Shown: positions 42,921 to 52,493 of the stretch, one piece after another
Layout of the letters: the number at the start of each line of letters is the position of its first letter
Position numbering within the stretch: position 1 is the first letter of the stretch
Source: an uncultured Woeseiaceae bacterium
GTDB lineage: Bacteria; Pseudomonadota; Gammaproteobacteria; Steroidobacterales; Woeseiaceae
Assembly: GCA_945788625.1 (NCBI GenBank)
Contig: CALZMQ010000020.1
Span: 1 to 64,000 of the forward strand
Direction of reading: 5' to 3'
DNA: 64,000 nucleotides
The notes under the pieces: model-generated
Told to the model about the DNA's origin: nothing
The model's input: only the letters and a program-made list of their open reading frames with translations
Database searches by the model: none
Made by a program: the position numbers and the translations under genes

Positions 42921-43343
42921 ATGGCTGAGAACAAAACGAAGCAGACCAGGGCGAGTGTTACTGCGTTTATCAACGGTATCGAGGACAAACAAAAGCGCAG
43001 CGACGTCCGCAAGGTCGCCGCGATGATGCGAGAGGCAACCGGGTCACGTGCAAGGATGTGGGGCGCCAACATCGTCGGTTTCGGTAGCTACCATTACAGA
43101 TACGATAGCGGCCGGGAAGGGGACTTCATGATTACGGGACTCTCACCTCGCAAGCAGGCGCTGACCCTGTACGTCATTCCCGGATTTCAGCATTTCGAGC
43201 CGCTGATGAAGAAGCTTGGCAAATACAAAACCGGAAAATCCTGTCTCTATATCAAACGGCTTTCCGATGTCGATGAGAATGTGTTAAAGAAATTGATCGT
43301 TGGCTCTGTAAAATACATGCGCAAGAACTACGCGACGAAATGA
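42921..43343 (+). CDS. DUF1801-family protein
   Basis: A 140-residue YdhG-like protein (DUF1801): SVTAFINGIEDKQKRSDVRKVAAMM, ARMWGANIVGFGSYHYRYDSG, GLSPRKQALTLYVIPGF, KTGKSCLYIKRLSDV. The fold resembles frataxin-like IscX relatives; function unknown. It starts nine bases after upp. Confidence 0.88.
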   Translation: MAENKTKQTRASVTAFINGIEDKQKRSDVRKVAAMMREATGSRARMWGANIVGFGSYHYRYDSGREGDFMITGLSPRKQALTLYVIPGFQHFEPLMKKLGKYKTGKSCLYIKRLSDVDENVLKKLIVGSVKYMRKNYATK

Positions 43344-43350
43344 GGTCATC

Positions 43351-43821
43351 ATGGACAGCGAGATTCTAAGCTCGGAACTTCACGGCACCAAGCTTGTAAT
43401 CAGGACGGACGACGGGGTCAGGACCTACGATTCGCAATTTCTCGTCGCGGCATTGCTGATTTTTGTCGCCCGCGGCAGCGGCAGAATCGAACCCGAAGAA
43501 GCGGCACAAATAATCGGGTTGATCGAGAGTCACTTCCATCTCGAAGGACCGGAGTCGCTCGCACTCATCACCCGGGCCATGACCGAAATGGTCGATAAAC
43601 CGTCGCTCAACGTACTGCTCAGGGACCTCGGACAGACCCTGTCCGACTCGGACAAAGAGGAAATTGCCCTGATGGGTCTGAAGGTGGTCGCCGCGGACGG
43701 CAGACGGGAGGTCTCCGAAATCGAGCAATTCAACCATGCCATGGAGGGCATAGGCATTTCACCCGAGATTCTGCATCGCGCGTTCGATCGGTATTTCGAG
43801 GAAACCATGCCCGGCAACTAA
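43351..43821 (+). CDS. TerB-like helical protein
   Basis: 156 residues with the TerB/DjlA-type helical domain: FLVAALLIFVARGSGRIEPEEAAQI and IALMGLKVVAADGRREVSEIEQF, each with acidic residues that could bind metal. No other tellurite-resistance gene is nearby, so a stress role is only suggested by family. Confidence 0.8.
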   Translation: MDSEILSSELHGTKLVIRTDDGVRTYDSQFLVAALLIFVARGSGRIEPEEAAQIIGLIESHFHLEGPESLALITRAMTEMVDKPSLNVLLRDLGQTLSDSDKEEIALMGLKVVAADGRREVSEIEQFNHAMEGIGISPEILHRAFDRYFEETMPGN

Positions 43822-43855
43822 GGACTGCCTGTCTCGGGCGAGCAGAGGAAGCCCC

Positions 43856-44362
43856 ATGAACGTTGTGAGTACCCGGGCAATCGAGGACGGCTGGAGGCTC
43901 GAAACTCCTCGTGCCAGCGATATCGATGAACTCATGAACTGGTTTCCCGACGCCCGTTCCGTGGATATCTGGAGCGGCCCGAGATTCCGTTACCCGTTTA
44001 CGCGCGAGTCGTTTCACGAGGACTGCCGAATCGACGACATCCTCTCCTACGCCCTGTTCGATCCTGACGGAGCTATGGCCGCATTCGGACAGGTCTACGA
44101 GCGCCACGATCGAGGACACCTGGCACGCCTCATTACGCATCCTGAAATGCGCCGTCGCGGTATCGGCAAGCGCCTGATCGAAATGCTCATGCGGGCGGCA
44201 CGCGACGTATGCGGGCACACAAAATACTCGTTGTTCGTGCTCAGGGACAATGCACCCGCGTACCAGTGTTATCTGAAAATGGGCTTTGTCGTTCAGGACT
44301 ACCCGGACGACGCACCGCTGGCGGACAAATGCTTTTTCCTGACACGATCTGTTGAATCCTGA
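43856..44362 (+). CDS. GNAT-family N-acetyltransferase
   Basis: 168 residues: N-terminal WRLETPRASDIDELMNWFPDA, acetyl-CoA site RLITHPEMRRRGIGKRLIEML (about 94-114), C-terminal DNAPAYQCYLKMGF. Substrate unknown. Confidence 0.88.
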   Translation: MNVVSTRAIEDGWRLETPRASDIDELMNWFPDARSVDIWSGPRFRYPFTRESFHEDCRIDDILSYALFDPDGAMAAFGQVYERHDRGHLARLITHPEMRRRGIGKRLIEMLMRAARDVCGHTKYSLFVLRDNAPAYQCYLKMGFVVQDYPDDAPLADKCFFLTRSVES

Positions 44363-44410
44363 AGGCGCAGCAACACGCGCCGCGTTTACGTCAATACCAA
44401 AGAGGGGAAT

Positions 44411-44800
44411 ATGATGACGAGCGAATTAACGAGCCTGACATGGGTGGCAACACTCAACGCAGTCATGTGGATGCCGTACATCGTCAACACGATTATGGTT
44501 CGAGGTCTCGTGGAGGCGGTGGGTTATCCGGAGGAACCCAAGGCGCTGTCGGGATGGGCTACCAAGATGAAGGCAGCGCATTACAATGCCGTGGAAAACC
44601 TTGTCGTCTTCGCAGCACTCGTCCTCGTTGCCAATGCCGCCGGTATCAGCAATGACACCACGGTAATGGCGTGCAATGTCTATTTCTGGGCGCGCGTCGT
44701 GCACCTGCTGTCCTACACGATGGCAATTCCGTGGGTTCGGACACTGGCATTTGCCGTTGGCTGGCTCTGCCAGGTGGCGCTGATTCTCGCTTTGCTATAA
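44411..44800 (+). CDS. MAPEG-family membrane protein
   Basis: A 129-residue protein with four helices and the MAPEG pattern (RGLVEAVGYPEEPKALSGWATKMKAAHYNAVENL in pieces, then YFWARVVHLLSYTM), like prokaryotic relatives of microsomal glutathione transferases. The gene ends 6 bases inside the end of uup on the opposite strand (convergent). Confidence 0.88.
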   Translation: MMTSELTSLTWVATLNAVMWMPYIVNTIMVRGLVEAVGYPEEPKALSGWATKMKAAHYNAVENLVVFAALVLVANAAGISNDTTVMACNVYFWARVVHLLSYTMAIPWVRTLAFAVGWLCQVALILALL

Positions 44801-46696
44801 GCGAAACGAATCCTTCATCGTTTCGAGCTCTCCCCAGCGTTCGACGCGTTGCTCCAGCATGGCCTCGGCGTCACTGAGCTCCTCGAGCGTCCGCTGCACG
44901 AGTTCGTTGTCCTGTGAGTAGAATTGCGGGTCGGCGATGGCTCGTTGCAGCTCGGCGACGGCAGACTCGAGCGACTCGATTTCGCCCGGCAGTCCGTCCA
45001 GTTCGCGCTGGTCCCTGTAACTGAGCTTGGTCGCATTTTTTTTCTTGCGCCGCTCGGCGGCTGCGCGTTTCTTTCGTTCCGCCTCGAAAGGACTTTCCGT
45101 TTCAGCAAGCCTGTGGCCGTGTCGAAGCCAGTCGCTGTACCCGCCGACGTATTCCTGCACGTTGCCGTCGGCTTCGAATACAACGGTGCTCGTAACCACG
45201 TTGTCGAGAAACTCACGATCGTGACTGACGACGATGAGTGTGCCGGTGTATTCGCAGAGCTTCTGTTCGAGCACTTCCAGTGTCTCGATATCGAGGTCAT
45301 TCGTCGGCTCGTCCAGGACCAGGAGATTGGCGGCACGTGTAAACAACTTGGCGAGAATCACGCGATTGCGTTCACCGCCGGACAATGACTTCACGGGCGT
45401 CATCGCCCGCTTTGGCGTGAAAAGGAAACCCCTGAGGTAGCCGACGACGTGGCGGTCCTTACCGTTCAGGTTGATGTAGGTGCGACCTTCGCCCACGTTG
45501 TAGGCCACCGACTTCTCGAGGTCGAGCGACTGCCGCAGCTGATCGAAATAGCCGACTTCGATATTCGTGCCTTGCTTCAGCGTACCGGTCTGGGGTTGCA
45601 GTTCGCCGAGCAGTAGCCTCAACAGGGTGGTCTTGCCCACGCCGTTATTGCCGATGAGGCCGATTCGATCGCCACGCATTATCTTGATCGAAAAATCGCG
45701 AATCACCTGTTCGTCGCCGTAGCTGTAACTGATGTTGCGCGCACGGATGACCTTGCGCCCGGATTGCTCCGCCTCCTCGATGTGAATGCGTGCTTTGCCC
45801 TCCTGCGCGATGCGGCTTTCACGCTGCTCGCGCATCTTCTGCAACGCGCGTACGCGCCCCTCGTTGCGGGTGCGGCGCGCCTTGATTCCCTGTCGTATCC
45901 AGACCTCCTCCTGCTCCAGCTTCTTGTCGAAGCGGGCTTCGGCGCTTGCCTCATCCTCAAGTGCTTTCTCTTTTCTTTTCAGAAAGTTAGCGTAATCTCC
46001 GGGCCAGCTCGTGAGGCGACCTCGATCGATTTCTACGATGCGCGTGGCAAGCCTCTGCAGGAAGGCGCGATCGTGGGTGATGAAGATAACGGCACCCTTG
46101 TAACCGTAGACGTGATCTTCCAGCCACTTGATGGTCGCGATGTCGAGATGATTGGTTGGCTCATCGAGCAATAACAAGTCGGGTTTTTGCACCAGCGCCC
46201 TGGCAAGGGATACGCGCCGGCGCCAGCCGCCTGACAATTCGTTCATTTTCTTGTCCGCGGGCAGGTTCAATTCGGTGATCGTCGTTTCGACGCGCTGTTC
46301 GATGTGCCATCCGTCGTGCGCATCGATTTTCGCGTGTAGTGCTTCCAGGTCGCGCAGGCCATGCTTGTCGAGATCGAGCCTCGATCTTGTCTCGTACTCC
46401 GTGAGCAGGTTCCTGATCTGCGTGAGTCCCGAACGAATAACGTCGGGTACCGGCATGTCCATGGCCTCGGGCAGGGTCTGTTCGAGCTGGCTCACAATGA
46501 GATCCGAGCTCGCAATGATCTCGCCCCGGTCGGGTTCGAGCGTTCCCATGATCAGTTTCAGCGTCGTCGACTTGCCGGCGCCGTTGCGACCGATCAGGCA
46601 CACGCGCTCACCGGCCTCGATCGAGAAGCCGGCGTCGCGCAGAATAATCTGCTCGCCGAATTCCAGTCCGACTTCCTCGAAACGCAGCAACGACAT
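44795..46696 (-). CDS. uup: ABC-F ATPase Uup
   Basis: A 633-residue ABC-F protein acting on ribosomes or DNA structures; Uup lowers transposon precise excision in E. coli. Two ATPase domains: Walker A GRNGAGKST (36-44) with LSGGWRRR and LLLLDEPTNHLD, and Walker A GNNGVGKTT (349-357) with LSGGERNR and VLDEPTNDLD. The linker has the charged arm. A C-terminal coiled-coil domain (about 555-633), rich in RKKRAAAERRKKK, identifies Uup rather than EttA. Confidence 0.94.
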   Translation of the reverse strand: MSLLRFEEVGLEFGEQIILRDAGFSIEAGERVCLIGRNGAGKSTTLKLIMGTLEPDRGEIIASSDLIVSQLEQTLPEAMDMPVPDVIRSGLTQIRNLLTEYETRSRLDLDKHGLRDLEALHAKIDAHDGWHIEQRVETTITELNLPADKKMNELSGGWRRRVSLARALVQKPDLLLLDEPTNHLDIATIKWLEDHVYGYKGAVIFITHDRAFLQRLATRIVEIDRGRLTSWPGDYANFLKRKEKALEDEASAEARFDKKLEQEEVWIRQGIKARRTRNEGRVRALQKMREQRESRIAQEGKARIHIEEAEQSGRKVIRARNISYSYGDEQVIRDFSIKIMRGDRIGLIGNNGVGKTTLLRLLLGELQPQTGTLKQGTNIEVGYFDQLRQSLDLEKSVAYNVGEGRTYINLNGKDRHVVGYLRGFLFTPKRAMTPVKSLSGGERNRVILAKLFTRAANLLVLDEPTNDLDIETLEVLEQKLCEYTGTLIVVSHDREFLDNVVTSTVVFEADGNVQEYVGGYSDWLRHGHRLAETESPFEAERKKRAAAERRKKKNATKLSYRDQRELDGLPGEIESLESAVAELQRAIADPQFYSQDNELVQRTLEELSDAEAMLEQRVERWGELETMKDSFRL

Positions 46697-46779
46697 GGTG
46701 AGTCCTGAAGGGGTAACGCGTGTATCGTAGTGGGCTGCTTGGTAAATTCATACACCTTCAAAGCGAACAGGGGACGCAA

Positions 46780-46986
46780 ATGAGCGAGGAACGCTTCATC
46801 GATCTTGAGAGTCGGCTGGCCCACCAGGACCAGTTGCTGCATGAGCTCAATGACGTGGTGACTGCGCAGCAGGCGAAAATCACGGCCCTGGACGAGCTGT
46901 GCAGGTCGTTGCTCGATCGGGTGCGGTCGATGGGTGAGGCTATGCCGGCCGGCGACCCGGGCGACGAGCGCCCGCCGCATTACTGA
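46780..46986 (+). CDS. slyX: SlyX-family protein
   Basis: A 68-residue coiled-coil protein, ERFIDLESRLAHQDQLLHELNDVV then PPHY at the C-terminus, characteristic of SlyX; function unknown. ATG 46780, preceded by aggggac, is chosen over the in-frame upstream ATG at 46720. It is divergent from uup. Confidence 0.9.
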   Translation: MSEERFIDLESRLAHQDQLLHELNDVVTAQQAKITALDELCRSLLDRVRSMGEAMPAGDPGDERPPHY

Positions 46987-47060
46987 CTTCTGATTGATTT
47001 CTGATTGATTCCTGACCCCACAGCCACCTGCATCATGTTGGCGTATAGTGTCATCAAAGA

Positions 47061-50000
47061 ATGCGCCGGAGAGACCTCATGTCATCGATGCTCAGGCTGA
47101 TCGTCCTGTCCGTGTTGTGTGTCACGGCATCTGCCGCCGCACAGACTTATGTGCCCGAAGACCTTCGAGATTGGCAGCAGTGGGTGCTCGACGGCAAGGA
47201 ATACCGGAACTGCCCGTTCTACTTCGACCGTGCCGCGGAGAACCGCGACGACTTCCTTTGCGCATGGCCCGGCAGGCTGAGCCTCAACGTAAACTCGACC
47301 GGGGCGCAGTTCACGCAGCAATGGACGGTTTACGCCGAGGAACAATGGCTCGCATTGCCTGGCAGCGCTGAACACTGGCCGGACCGCGTCGCGGTCGGCG
47401 ATCGCGCGATCGCGGTCGTGGCGCGAAACAACGTACCCAGCGTGCGGCTGGCACCGGGCTCGCATCGCGTCACCGGGCGCTTCGAATGGGACGAACGGCC
47501 CGGCGTACTGCGCTTGCCCGTCGAAAGCGGGCTCGTCGAACTGGTTGTCGACGGCAAGACCGTTGCACGACCGGAAATCAATCGAAGCGGTGTGTTCCTC
47601 GGCGAGCGCAAACACGATGCGCGCGCTGTCGATTCCGTGCGGGCCGAGGTGCACAGGCTCATCGCCGACGACGTTCCGACGCGGCTGATTACGCAGCTGC
47701 AGATCGACGTCTCGGGAAGCGTTCGCGAGGAGTTGTTCGGCCCGATTCTTCCCGACGGCTTCGTACCGCTCAACATACAGAGCCAACTGCCAGCCCGGTT
47801 CGAGGCGGACGGCAACCTGCGCCTGCAGGTCCGGCCCGGCCGCTGGGTAATCTACCTGAACGCACGCGCGCCCGCCGTCATGAATGCAATAGTCAGGCAG
47901 CAGTCCGGCAGCAACCTTCCCGATACCGAGATTTGGAGCTATCAATCCAATGACCGCCTGCGCGTCACGGCCGCAGAAGGGTTGCCACCCGTCGATCCCG
48001 TGCAGGTGCAGGTGCCCGACAACTGGCGCAATTTCCCGGCATTCCGGGCCGATCCGGCGGCAACGCTGACGATCACGGAACGCAGTCGCGGGCTGGTCTC
48101 GCCCAGTAATGAACTGAATCTCGACAGAACCATGTGGCTGGACTTCGACGGCGGCGGTTTCGTGGTGCAGGACACAATCGGTGGACAGATGCGCAAGGAC
48201 TGGCGGCTCGACATGAGCCCTCCGTATGCGCTGTTGAGCGCTACGGAATACGAACAGAACCTGCTGATCACCGAAGGCGCGTCCGAAGGCCAGACCGGTA
48301 TCGAGGTCCGGCAGACCGAGCTCGACCTGGATGCGCTCGGCCGCAGCAAGACGCGTGGCTCGATGCCGATAACGGGATGGGATACGCGTTTTGCGGAGGT
48401 CGGGGCGAGCTTGCACCTGCCCCCCGGGCACAAGTTGCTTGCGGCGCCCGGCGTCGACGATGCGCGTGGCAGTTGGGTGAGCCAATGGCAACTGCTCGAT
48501 TTTTTCCTGGTACTGATTATAACGATCGCCGTCTTGCGGCTGCTTGGCCGCGGCGCAGGCGTCATTGCATTGCTGGCACTCGTTCTCAGTTTTCATGAGC
48601 TGTACGCGCCCGGATGGCTGTGGCTCAATCTTCTCGTTGCCATCGCGCTGATGCGCGTCGCGCCGGAAGGGCGGTTGCGCCAGCTCGTGTCCGGCTACCA
48701 GCTGTTGAGTGCCGCGGCGCTCGTGATTGCACTCGTGCCGTTCATCGCGAGCCAGCTGCGCATCGCAATCTATCCGCAGCTCGAGCCGCAAATCGGGCGC
48801 TACGAGGTGTACGACTATGGCGTGGCGCCGGCATCGGCGCCTGCGGATGCCCTCCAGCCGCTGAAGGCGAAACCGGCCGCCAGGCGTGAGTCCCAGCTAC
48901 TCGAGCGCCAAGCCGATGCAATGCTCGAGGAGATCGTGACGACGGGAAGCCGGGTGAGGCAGGCCGGCTTCGCCCGCTACGCACCGAATGCCATCGTCCA
49001 GGCCGGCCCCGGTATTCCTTCGTGGCAATGGAACACCTACACACTCGACTGGAGCGGCCCTGTGGACGCCGGACAGACGATGCGGCTCGTCGTACTGCCG
49101 CGGTGGGCCGTGAGCGTGTTGCGCGTGCTGCTGGTTGCACTGTCGTTGCTGTTCGCGGCCGCACTGGCCGCGGAAATCCTGAAGCGCCGCTGGACGCTGC
49201 CCGGTGGATTCACGATCGGGCGCAACCAGGCCGCGAGTGTGCTCGCGATAGCTGCACTGGCAGGAATGTTGTCCGCGAGTCCCACGGCCGAGGCGCAACT
49301 GCCCGACGCCGAGCTGTTGCAGCAACTCGAGGAACGCCTCCTGGAGCCGCCGGATTGTATTCCCCGCTGCGCCGAAATCGTATCCGCCCGTGTCAACGTT
49401 AGTGCGGACCAGATAGGCATGGATCTGTCGATTCACGCGATGCAGGACATCGCGATCCCGCTGCCGGGCTCCGCAGAAGGGTGGCGTCCCGATGTCATTC
49501 TGCTCGATGGTGCCGCTAACGCCGAGGTCAGGCGCATGGGCGATAATGCCCTGTGGTTGCACGTGTCGCCGGGACGGCATCGCGTCACGCTGCGCGGCCG
49601 GGTCCCCGCGGTGGACAGCCTCGAAGTGCCGTTCAGAACGCCACCACGAGTCATTACCGTGGACAGCGATGGCTGGTTCGTGGCCGGCCTAAAGGATCGC
49701 CGGTTATTGTCGGGGTCCGTGCAGCTCACGCGGCTACAATCCGATGCGGAAGGCGAGGAAACCGTGCGTTGGGAAAGCAGCCGCTTTCCCGTCTTCGCCC
49801 GGATCGAGCGGACCGTGGAACTCGATCTGGACTGGCGCGTAAGAACGACGGTTCATCGCGTCGCACCAATGCAGGGAGCCCTGACCCTCGATGTGCCACT
49901 GGTCGCCGGGGAGTCGATCATAAGCGGCGACTTCACCGTGACCGACGGTCGGGTACTCGTGTCCATGGACCCGCAACAACGCGCGGTTAGCTGGACGTCG

Positions 50001-51149
50001 ACCCTGCCCCGCAAATCCCCACTCACGCTGCTGGCCAAAGAGGGCGCCGCGTGGAACGAGGTATGGCGCTTCGCCGTCGGCAACGTCTGGAACGCGGAAT
50101 TCGAAGGCGTGCCCGAGAGCAATACCGGAGCTGACGTGAGTGACGTCCGCGTGGCCGAGTTCCACCCGCGAGGCGGCGAGCAACTCACGCTTGTCGCTAC
50201 GCGTCCGGAGGCAAGCGAAGGTTCGACACTTGCGTTCGACGCCGTGAAGCTGTCCGTCGATCACGGCAACCGGTCCAGCGATGCACGCCTGGAACTGCAA
50301 TACCGGAGTACGCGTGGCGCCCAGCACGTGCTCGGTTTGCCGGAGGGCGCCGAGGTTACGGCCGTTACCATCGACGGTCGCGAGCAGACGCTTCGTGCCG
50401 AAAGCGGCAAGCTGACCTTGCCCATTCTACCCGGCCAGCACGCCATCCGCGTCGAGTGGCGCGCCAGCGGCAGAATGGGATTGCGCACAATGACGCCTGC
50501 CGTGGATATCGGCGCACCATCCAGCAATATCGAGATGTCGCTGACCAAACCGCGTGAGCGCTGGTTGCTCGCTACGACCGGGCCAAAACTCGGCCCTGCG
50601 GTATTGTATTGGTCCGAACTCGCCGTTCTGCTCGTCTTCGCGTTGATCCTCGGGCGGATCGGGCTGGCGCCGCTAAAAAGCCGGCACTGGTTGTTGCTGG
50701 GTCTTGGTTTCAGCACGTTCAGCTGGCCCGTACTCGGCGTGGTCGTTTTGTGGTTACTGGCCTGCGGCGCGCGCCAGAAATGGCAGACCGAGGTGAGCTG
50801 GTGGCGTTTCAATATCATCCAGGTCGGTATTGGCGGCCTGACGGTGGTCGCGTTGCTTTACGTCGTGGGGACTCTGCCTCAGGGCCTTCTCGGCACGCCG
50901 GACATGCACGTCACCGGGCACAACTCCTACGCCGACGTACTGAGGTGGTTCGCCGATCGCAGCGACTCGGCACTGCCGGTTGCATCGGTCTTTACGGTGC
51001 CGCTCTGGATTTACAAGGCGCTGATCCTCGCCTGGGCGTTGTGGCTGAGTTTCGCCCTGTTGCGCTGGTTGCCGTGGGTGTGGGAATGTTTCAGCAGCCA
51101 GGGCTATTGGCGCACAAGAACGGGCGATGCGATGCGCCCACCGGCGTAA
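47061..51149 (+). CDS. Very large inner-membrane protein, unknown
   Basis: 1362 residues. A signal peptide (about 10-28, SMLRLIVLSVLCVTASAAAQ) is followed by a beta-rich exported domain, a first membrane cluster (about 475-580), a stretch at 622-632 reading LEEIVTTGSRV, further helices near 685-705, another exported beta-rich domain (about 750-1195) and a last membrane cluster (about 1205-1340). Domains repeat the theme GxHRV-LRGR (RLAPGSHRVTGRF near 135, HVSPGRHRVTLRGR near 830), so the two exported halves may be related by duplication. No characterised family is recognised. It heads a run of four co-directional genes. Confidence 0.85.
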   Translation: MRRRDLMSSMLRLIVLSVLCVTASAAAQTYVPEDLRDWQQWVLDGKEYRNCPFYFDRAAENRDDFLCAWPGRLSLNVNSTGAQFTQQWTVYAEEQWLALPGSAEHWPDRVAVGDRAIAVVARNNVPSVRLAPGSHRVTGRFEWDERPGVLRLPVESGLVELVVDGKTVARPEINRSGVFLGERKHDARAVDSVRAEVHRLIADDVPTRLITQLQIDVSGSVREELFGPILPDGFVPLNIQSQLPARFEADGNLRLQVRPGRWVIYLNARAPAVMNAIVRQQSGSNLPDTEIWSYQSNDRLRVTAAEGLPPVDPVQVQVPDNWRNFPAFRADPAATLTITERSRGLVSPSNELNLDRTMWLDFDGGGFVVQDTIGGQMRKDWRLDMSPPYALLSATEYEQNLLITEGASEGQTGIEVRQTELDLDALGRSKTRGSMPITGWDTRFAEVGASLHLPPGHKLLAAPGVDDARGSWVSQWQLLDFFLVLIITIAVLRLLGRGAGVIALLALVLSFHELYAPGWLWLNLLVAIALMRVAPEGRLRQLVSGYQLLSAAALVIALVPFIASQLRIAIYPQLEPQIGRYEVYDYGVAPASAPADALQPLKAKPAARRESQLLERQADAMLEEIVTTGSRVRQAGFARYAPNAIVQAGPGIPSWQWNTYTLDWSGPVDAGQTMRLVVLPRWAVSVLRVLLVALSLLFAAALAAEILKRRWTLPGGFTIGRNQAASVLAIAALAGMLSASPTAEAQLPDAELLQQLEERLLEPPDCIPRCAEIVSARVNVSADQIGMDLSIHAMQDIAIPLPGSAEGWRPDVILLDGAANAEVRRMGDNALWLHVSPGRHRVTLRGRVPAVDSLEVPFRTPPRVITVDSDGWFVAGLKDRRLLSGSVQLTRLQSDAEGEETVRWESSRFPVFARIERTVELDLDWRVRTTVHRVAPMQGALTLDVPLVAGESIISGDFTVTDGRVLVSMDPQQRAVSWTSTLPRKSPLTLLAKEGAAWNEVWRFAVGNVWNAEFEGVPESNTGADVSDVRVAEFHPRGGEQLTLVATRPEASEGSTLAFDAVKLSVDHGNRSSDARLELQYRSTRGAQHVLGLPEGAEVTAVTIDGREQTLRAESGKLTLPILPGQHAIRVEWRASGRMGLRTMTPAVDIGAPSSNIEMSLTKPRERWLLATTGPKLGPAVLYWSELAVLLVFALILGRIGLAPLKSRHWLLLGLGFSTFSWPVLGVVVLWLLACGARQKWQTEVSWWRFNIIQVGIGGLTVVALLYVVGTLPQGLLGTPDMHVTGHNSYADVLRWFADRSDSALPVASVFTVPLWIYKALILAWALWLSFALLRWLPWVWECFSSQGYWRTRTGDAMRPPA

Positions 51150-51176
51150 GCGGGCCGCCGCTAAAGGAGACAATGG

Positions 51177-51785
51177 ATGCGAATTGCATGGATCGTCGTT
51201 TTTCTCGGCGTCCTGGTATGGTCCGGCATTGCGCCGAAGGACTTCGTCACCTGGTGCCTGGAGGTTTTCCCGGCGGTGCTGGGCGGGGTCATTCTCTGGT
51301 TCACGCGTGAACGGTTCCCTCTAACAACGCTGGTGTACGCCCTGATCCTCGTCCATTGCGTGATCCTGATGGTCGGCGGCCACTACACCTATGCCGAAGT
51401 GCCGATCGGTGAATGGTTGCGCGAGACTTACGATGGCACGCGTAACGACTACGACAAGATCGGGCATTTCGCGCAGGGATTCATACCCGCAATTATCGCT
51501 CGCGAGCTTACGATACGGTTACAGGTATTCAACTCTGTGGCCTGGCGGAATTTCTTCATCGTTTGCTTCTGTCTCGGCTTCAGCGCTTTCTACGAGCTAA
51601 TCGAATGGTGGGTCGCATTGTTGTCTGATGAAGCGGCCGATGCATTCCTGGGTACGCAGGGATACGTGTGGGACACACAGTCGGACATGGGTTGGGCACT
51701 GTTCGGTGCGCTGCTGGCGCTGCTGCTGCTGAGTCGCATGCACGACCGGCAATTGCGCGACAACGGTTTTATCGTCGCGAGCTGA
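51177..51785 (+). CDS. DUF2238 (YjdF-like) membrane protein
   Basis: The 202-residue protein has five to six helices and the DUF2238 signatures HYTYAEVPIGEWL, NDYDKIGHFAQGFIPAI, FSAFYELIEWWVAL and GYVWDTQSDMGWALFGA. Function unknown. It follows the large membrane protein after 27 bases with aaaggaga upstream of ATG 51177. Confidence 0.9.
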   Translation: MRIAWIVVFLGVLVWSGIAPKDFVTWCLEVFPAVLGGVILWFTRERFPLTTLVYALILVHCVILMVGGHYTYAEVPIGEWLRETYDGTRNDYDKIGHFAQGFIPAIIARELTIRLQVFNSVAWRNFFIVCFCLGFSAFYELIEWWVALLSDEAADAFLGTQGYVWDTQSDMGWALFGALLALLLLSRMHDRQLRDNGFIVAS

Positions 51786-51791
51786 CCAGCG

Positions 51792-52493
51792 ATGTATCGC
51801 CTGCTTGCCATTTGCATGTTGATGTTCTCGGGCGGTGTTGCGTCCGCGGCGGACTGCGTCATCCTGCTGCACGGACTGGCGCGAACCGCCATGTCGATGA
51901 ACGCAATGCAGCGCGCCCTCGACGAGGAAGGTTTCGAGACGGCGAACATCGACTACCCGTCACGTGAATTCGAGATCGAACGACTGGCCGATATCGCCGT
52001 CGACCATGGGCTGGAGGTATGCCGTTCCATAGATGATGTCCAGCGCATTCACTTTGTAACCCATTCACTGGGGGGCATCCTTGTGCGGCAGTATCTCAGC
52101 GAGCACGAGATCGGCGAATTGGGGCGCGTGGTCATGCTGGGGCCGCCCAATCAGGGCAGCGTCGCTGTCGACGAACTCCAGGCAATGCCGGGTTTCGACT
52201 GGCTCAACGGCCCGGCCGGTCGCCAGTTGGGCAAAGGCGAGGACAGCGTGCCATTGAAGCTCGGTCCGGCCGGCTTCGAGCTGGGCGTGATAGCCGGCAA
52301 TCGCACAATCGACCCGGTAACGTCGGCGGTGCTCGACAACCCCGACGACGGCCGCGTGTCTGTCGAGGACACCAGGCTCGACGGTATGGATGACTTCGTC
52401 GTCGTCGAGCATTCGCACGCGTTCATGATGCGTATGCGTCGCCCGATCGATTTGACGATTCAGTTTCTGAAAAACGGGAGTTTTGGCGATTGA
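51792..52493 (+). CDS. Exported alpha/beta hydrolase (lipase/PGAP1-like)
   Basis: 233 residues: signal peptide (MYRLLAICMLMFSGGVASA), then VILLHGLARTAMSM (oxyanion region) and nucleophile Ser93 or so in THSLGGILVRQYL, GPPNQGS, and the late His in VVEHSHAFMM. Similar to small extracellular lipases/esterases found in gammaproteobacteria; substrate unknown. Starts 6 bases after the DUF2238 gene. Confidence 0.88.
   Translation: MYRLLAICMLMFSGGVASAADCVILLHGLARTAMSMNAMQRALDEEGFETANIDYPSREFEIERLADIAVDHGLEVCRSIDDVQRIHFVTHSLGGILVRQYLSEHEIGELGRVVMLGPPNQGSVAVDELQAMPGFDWLNGPAGRQLGKGEDSVPLKLGPAGFELGVIAGNRTIDPVTSAVLDNPDDGRVSVEDTRLDGMDDFVVVEHSHAFMMRMRRPIDLTIQFLKNGSFGD

Noticed and set aside
47082..48791. 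569-codon open frame on the minus strand
   Set aside because: It mirrors the large membrane protein gene, which has a signal peptide and membrane segments; the antisense product shows no domain.
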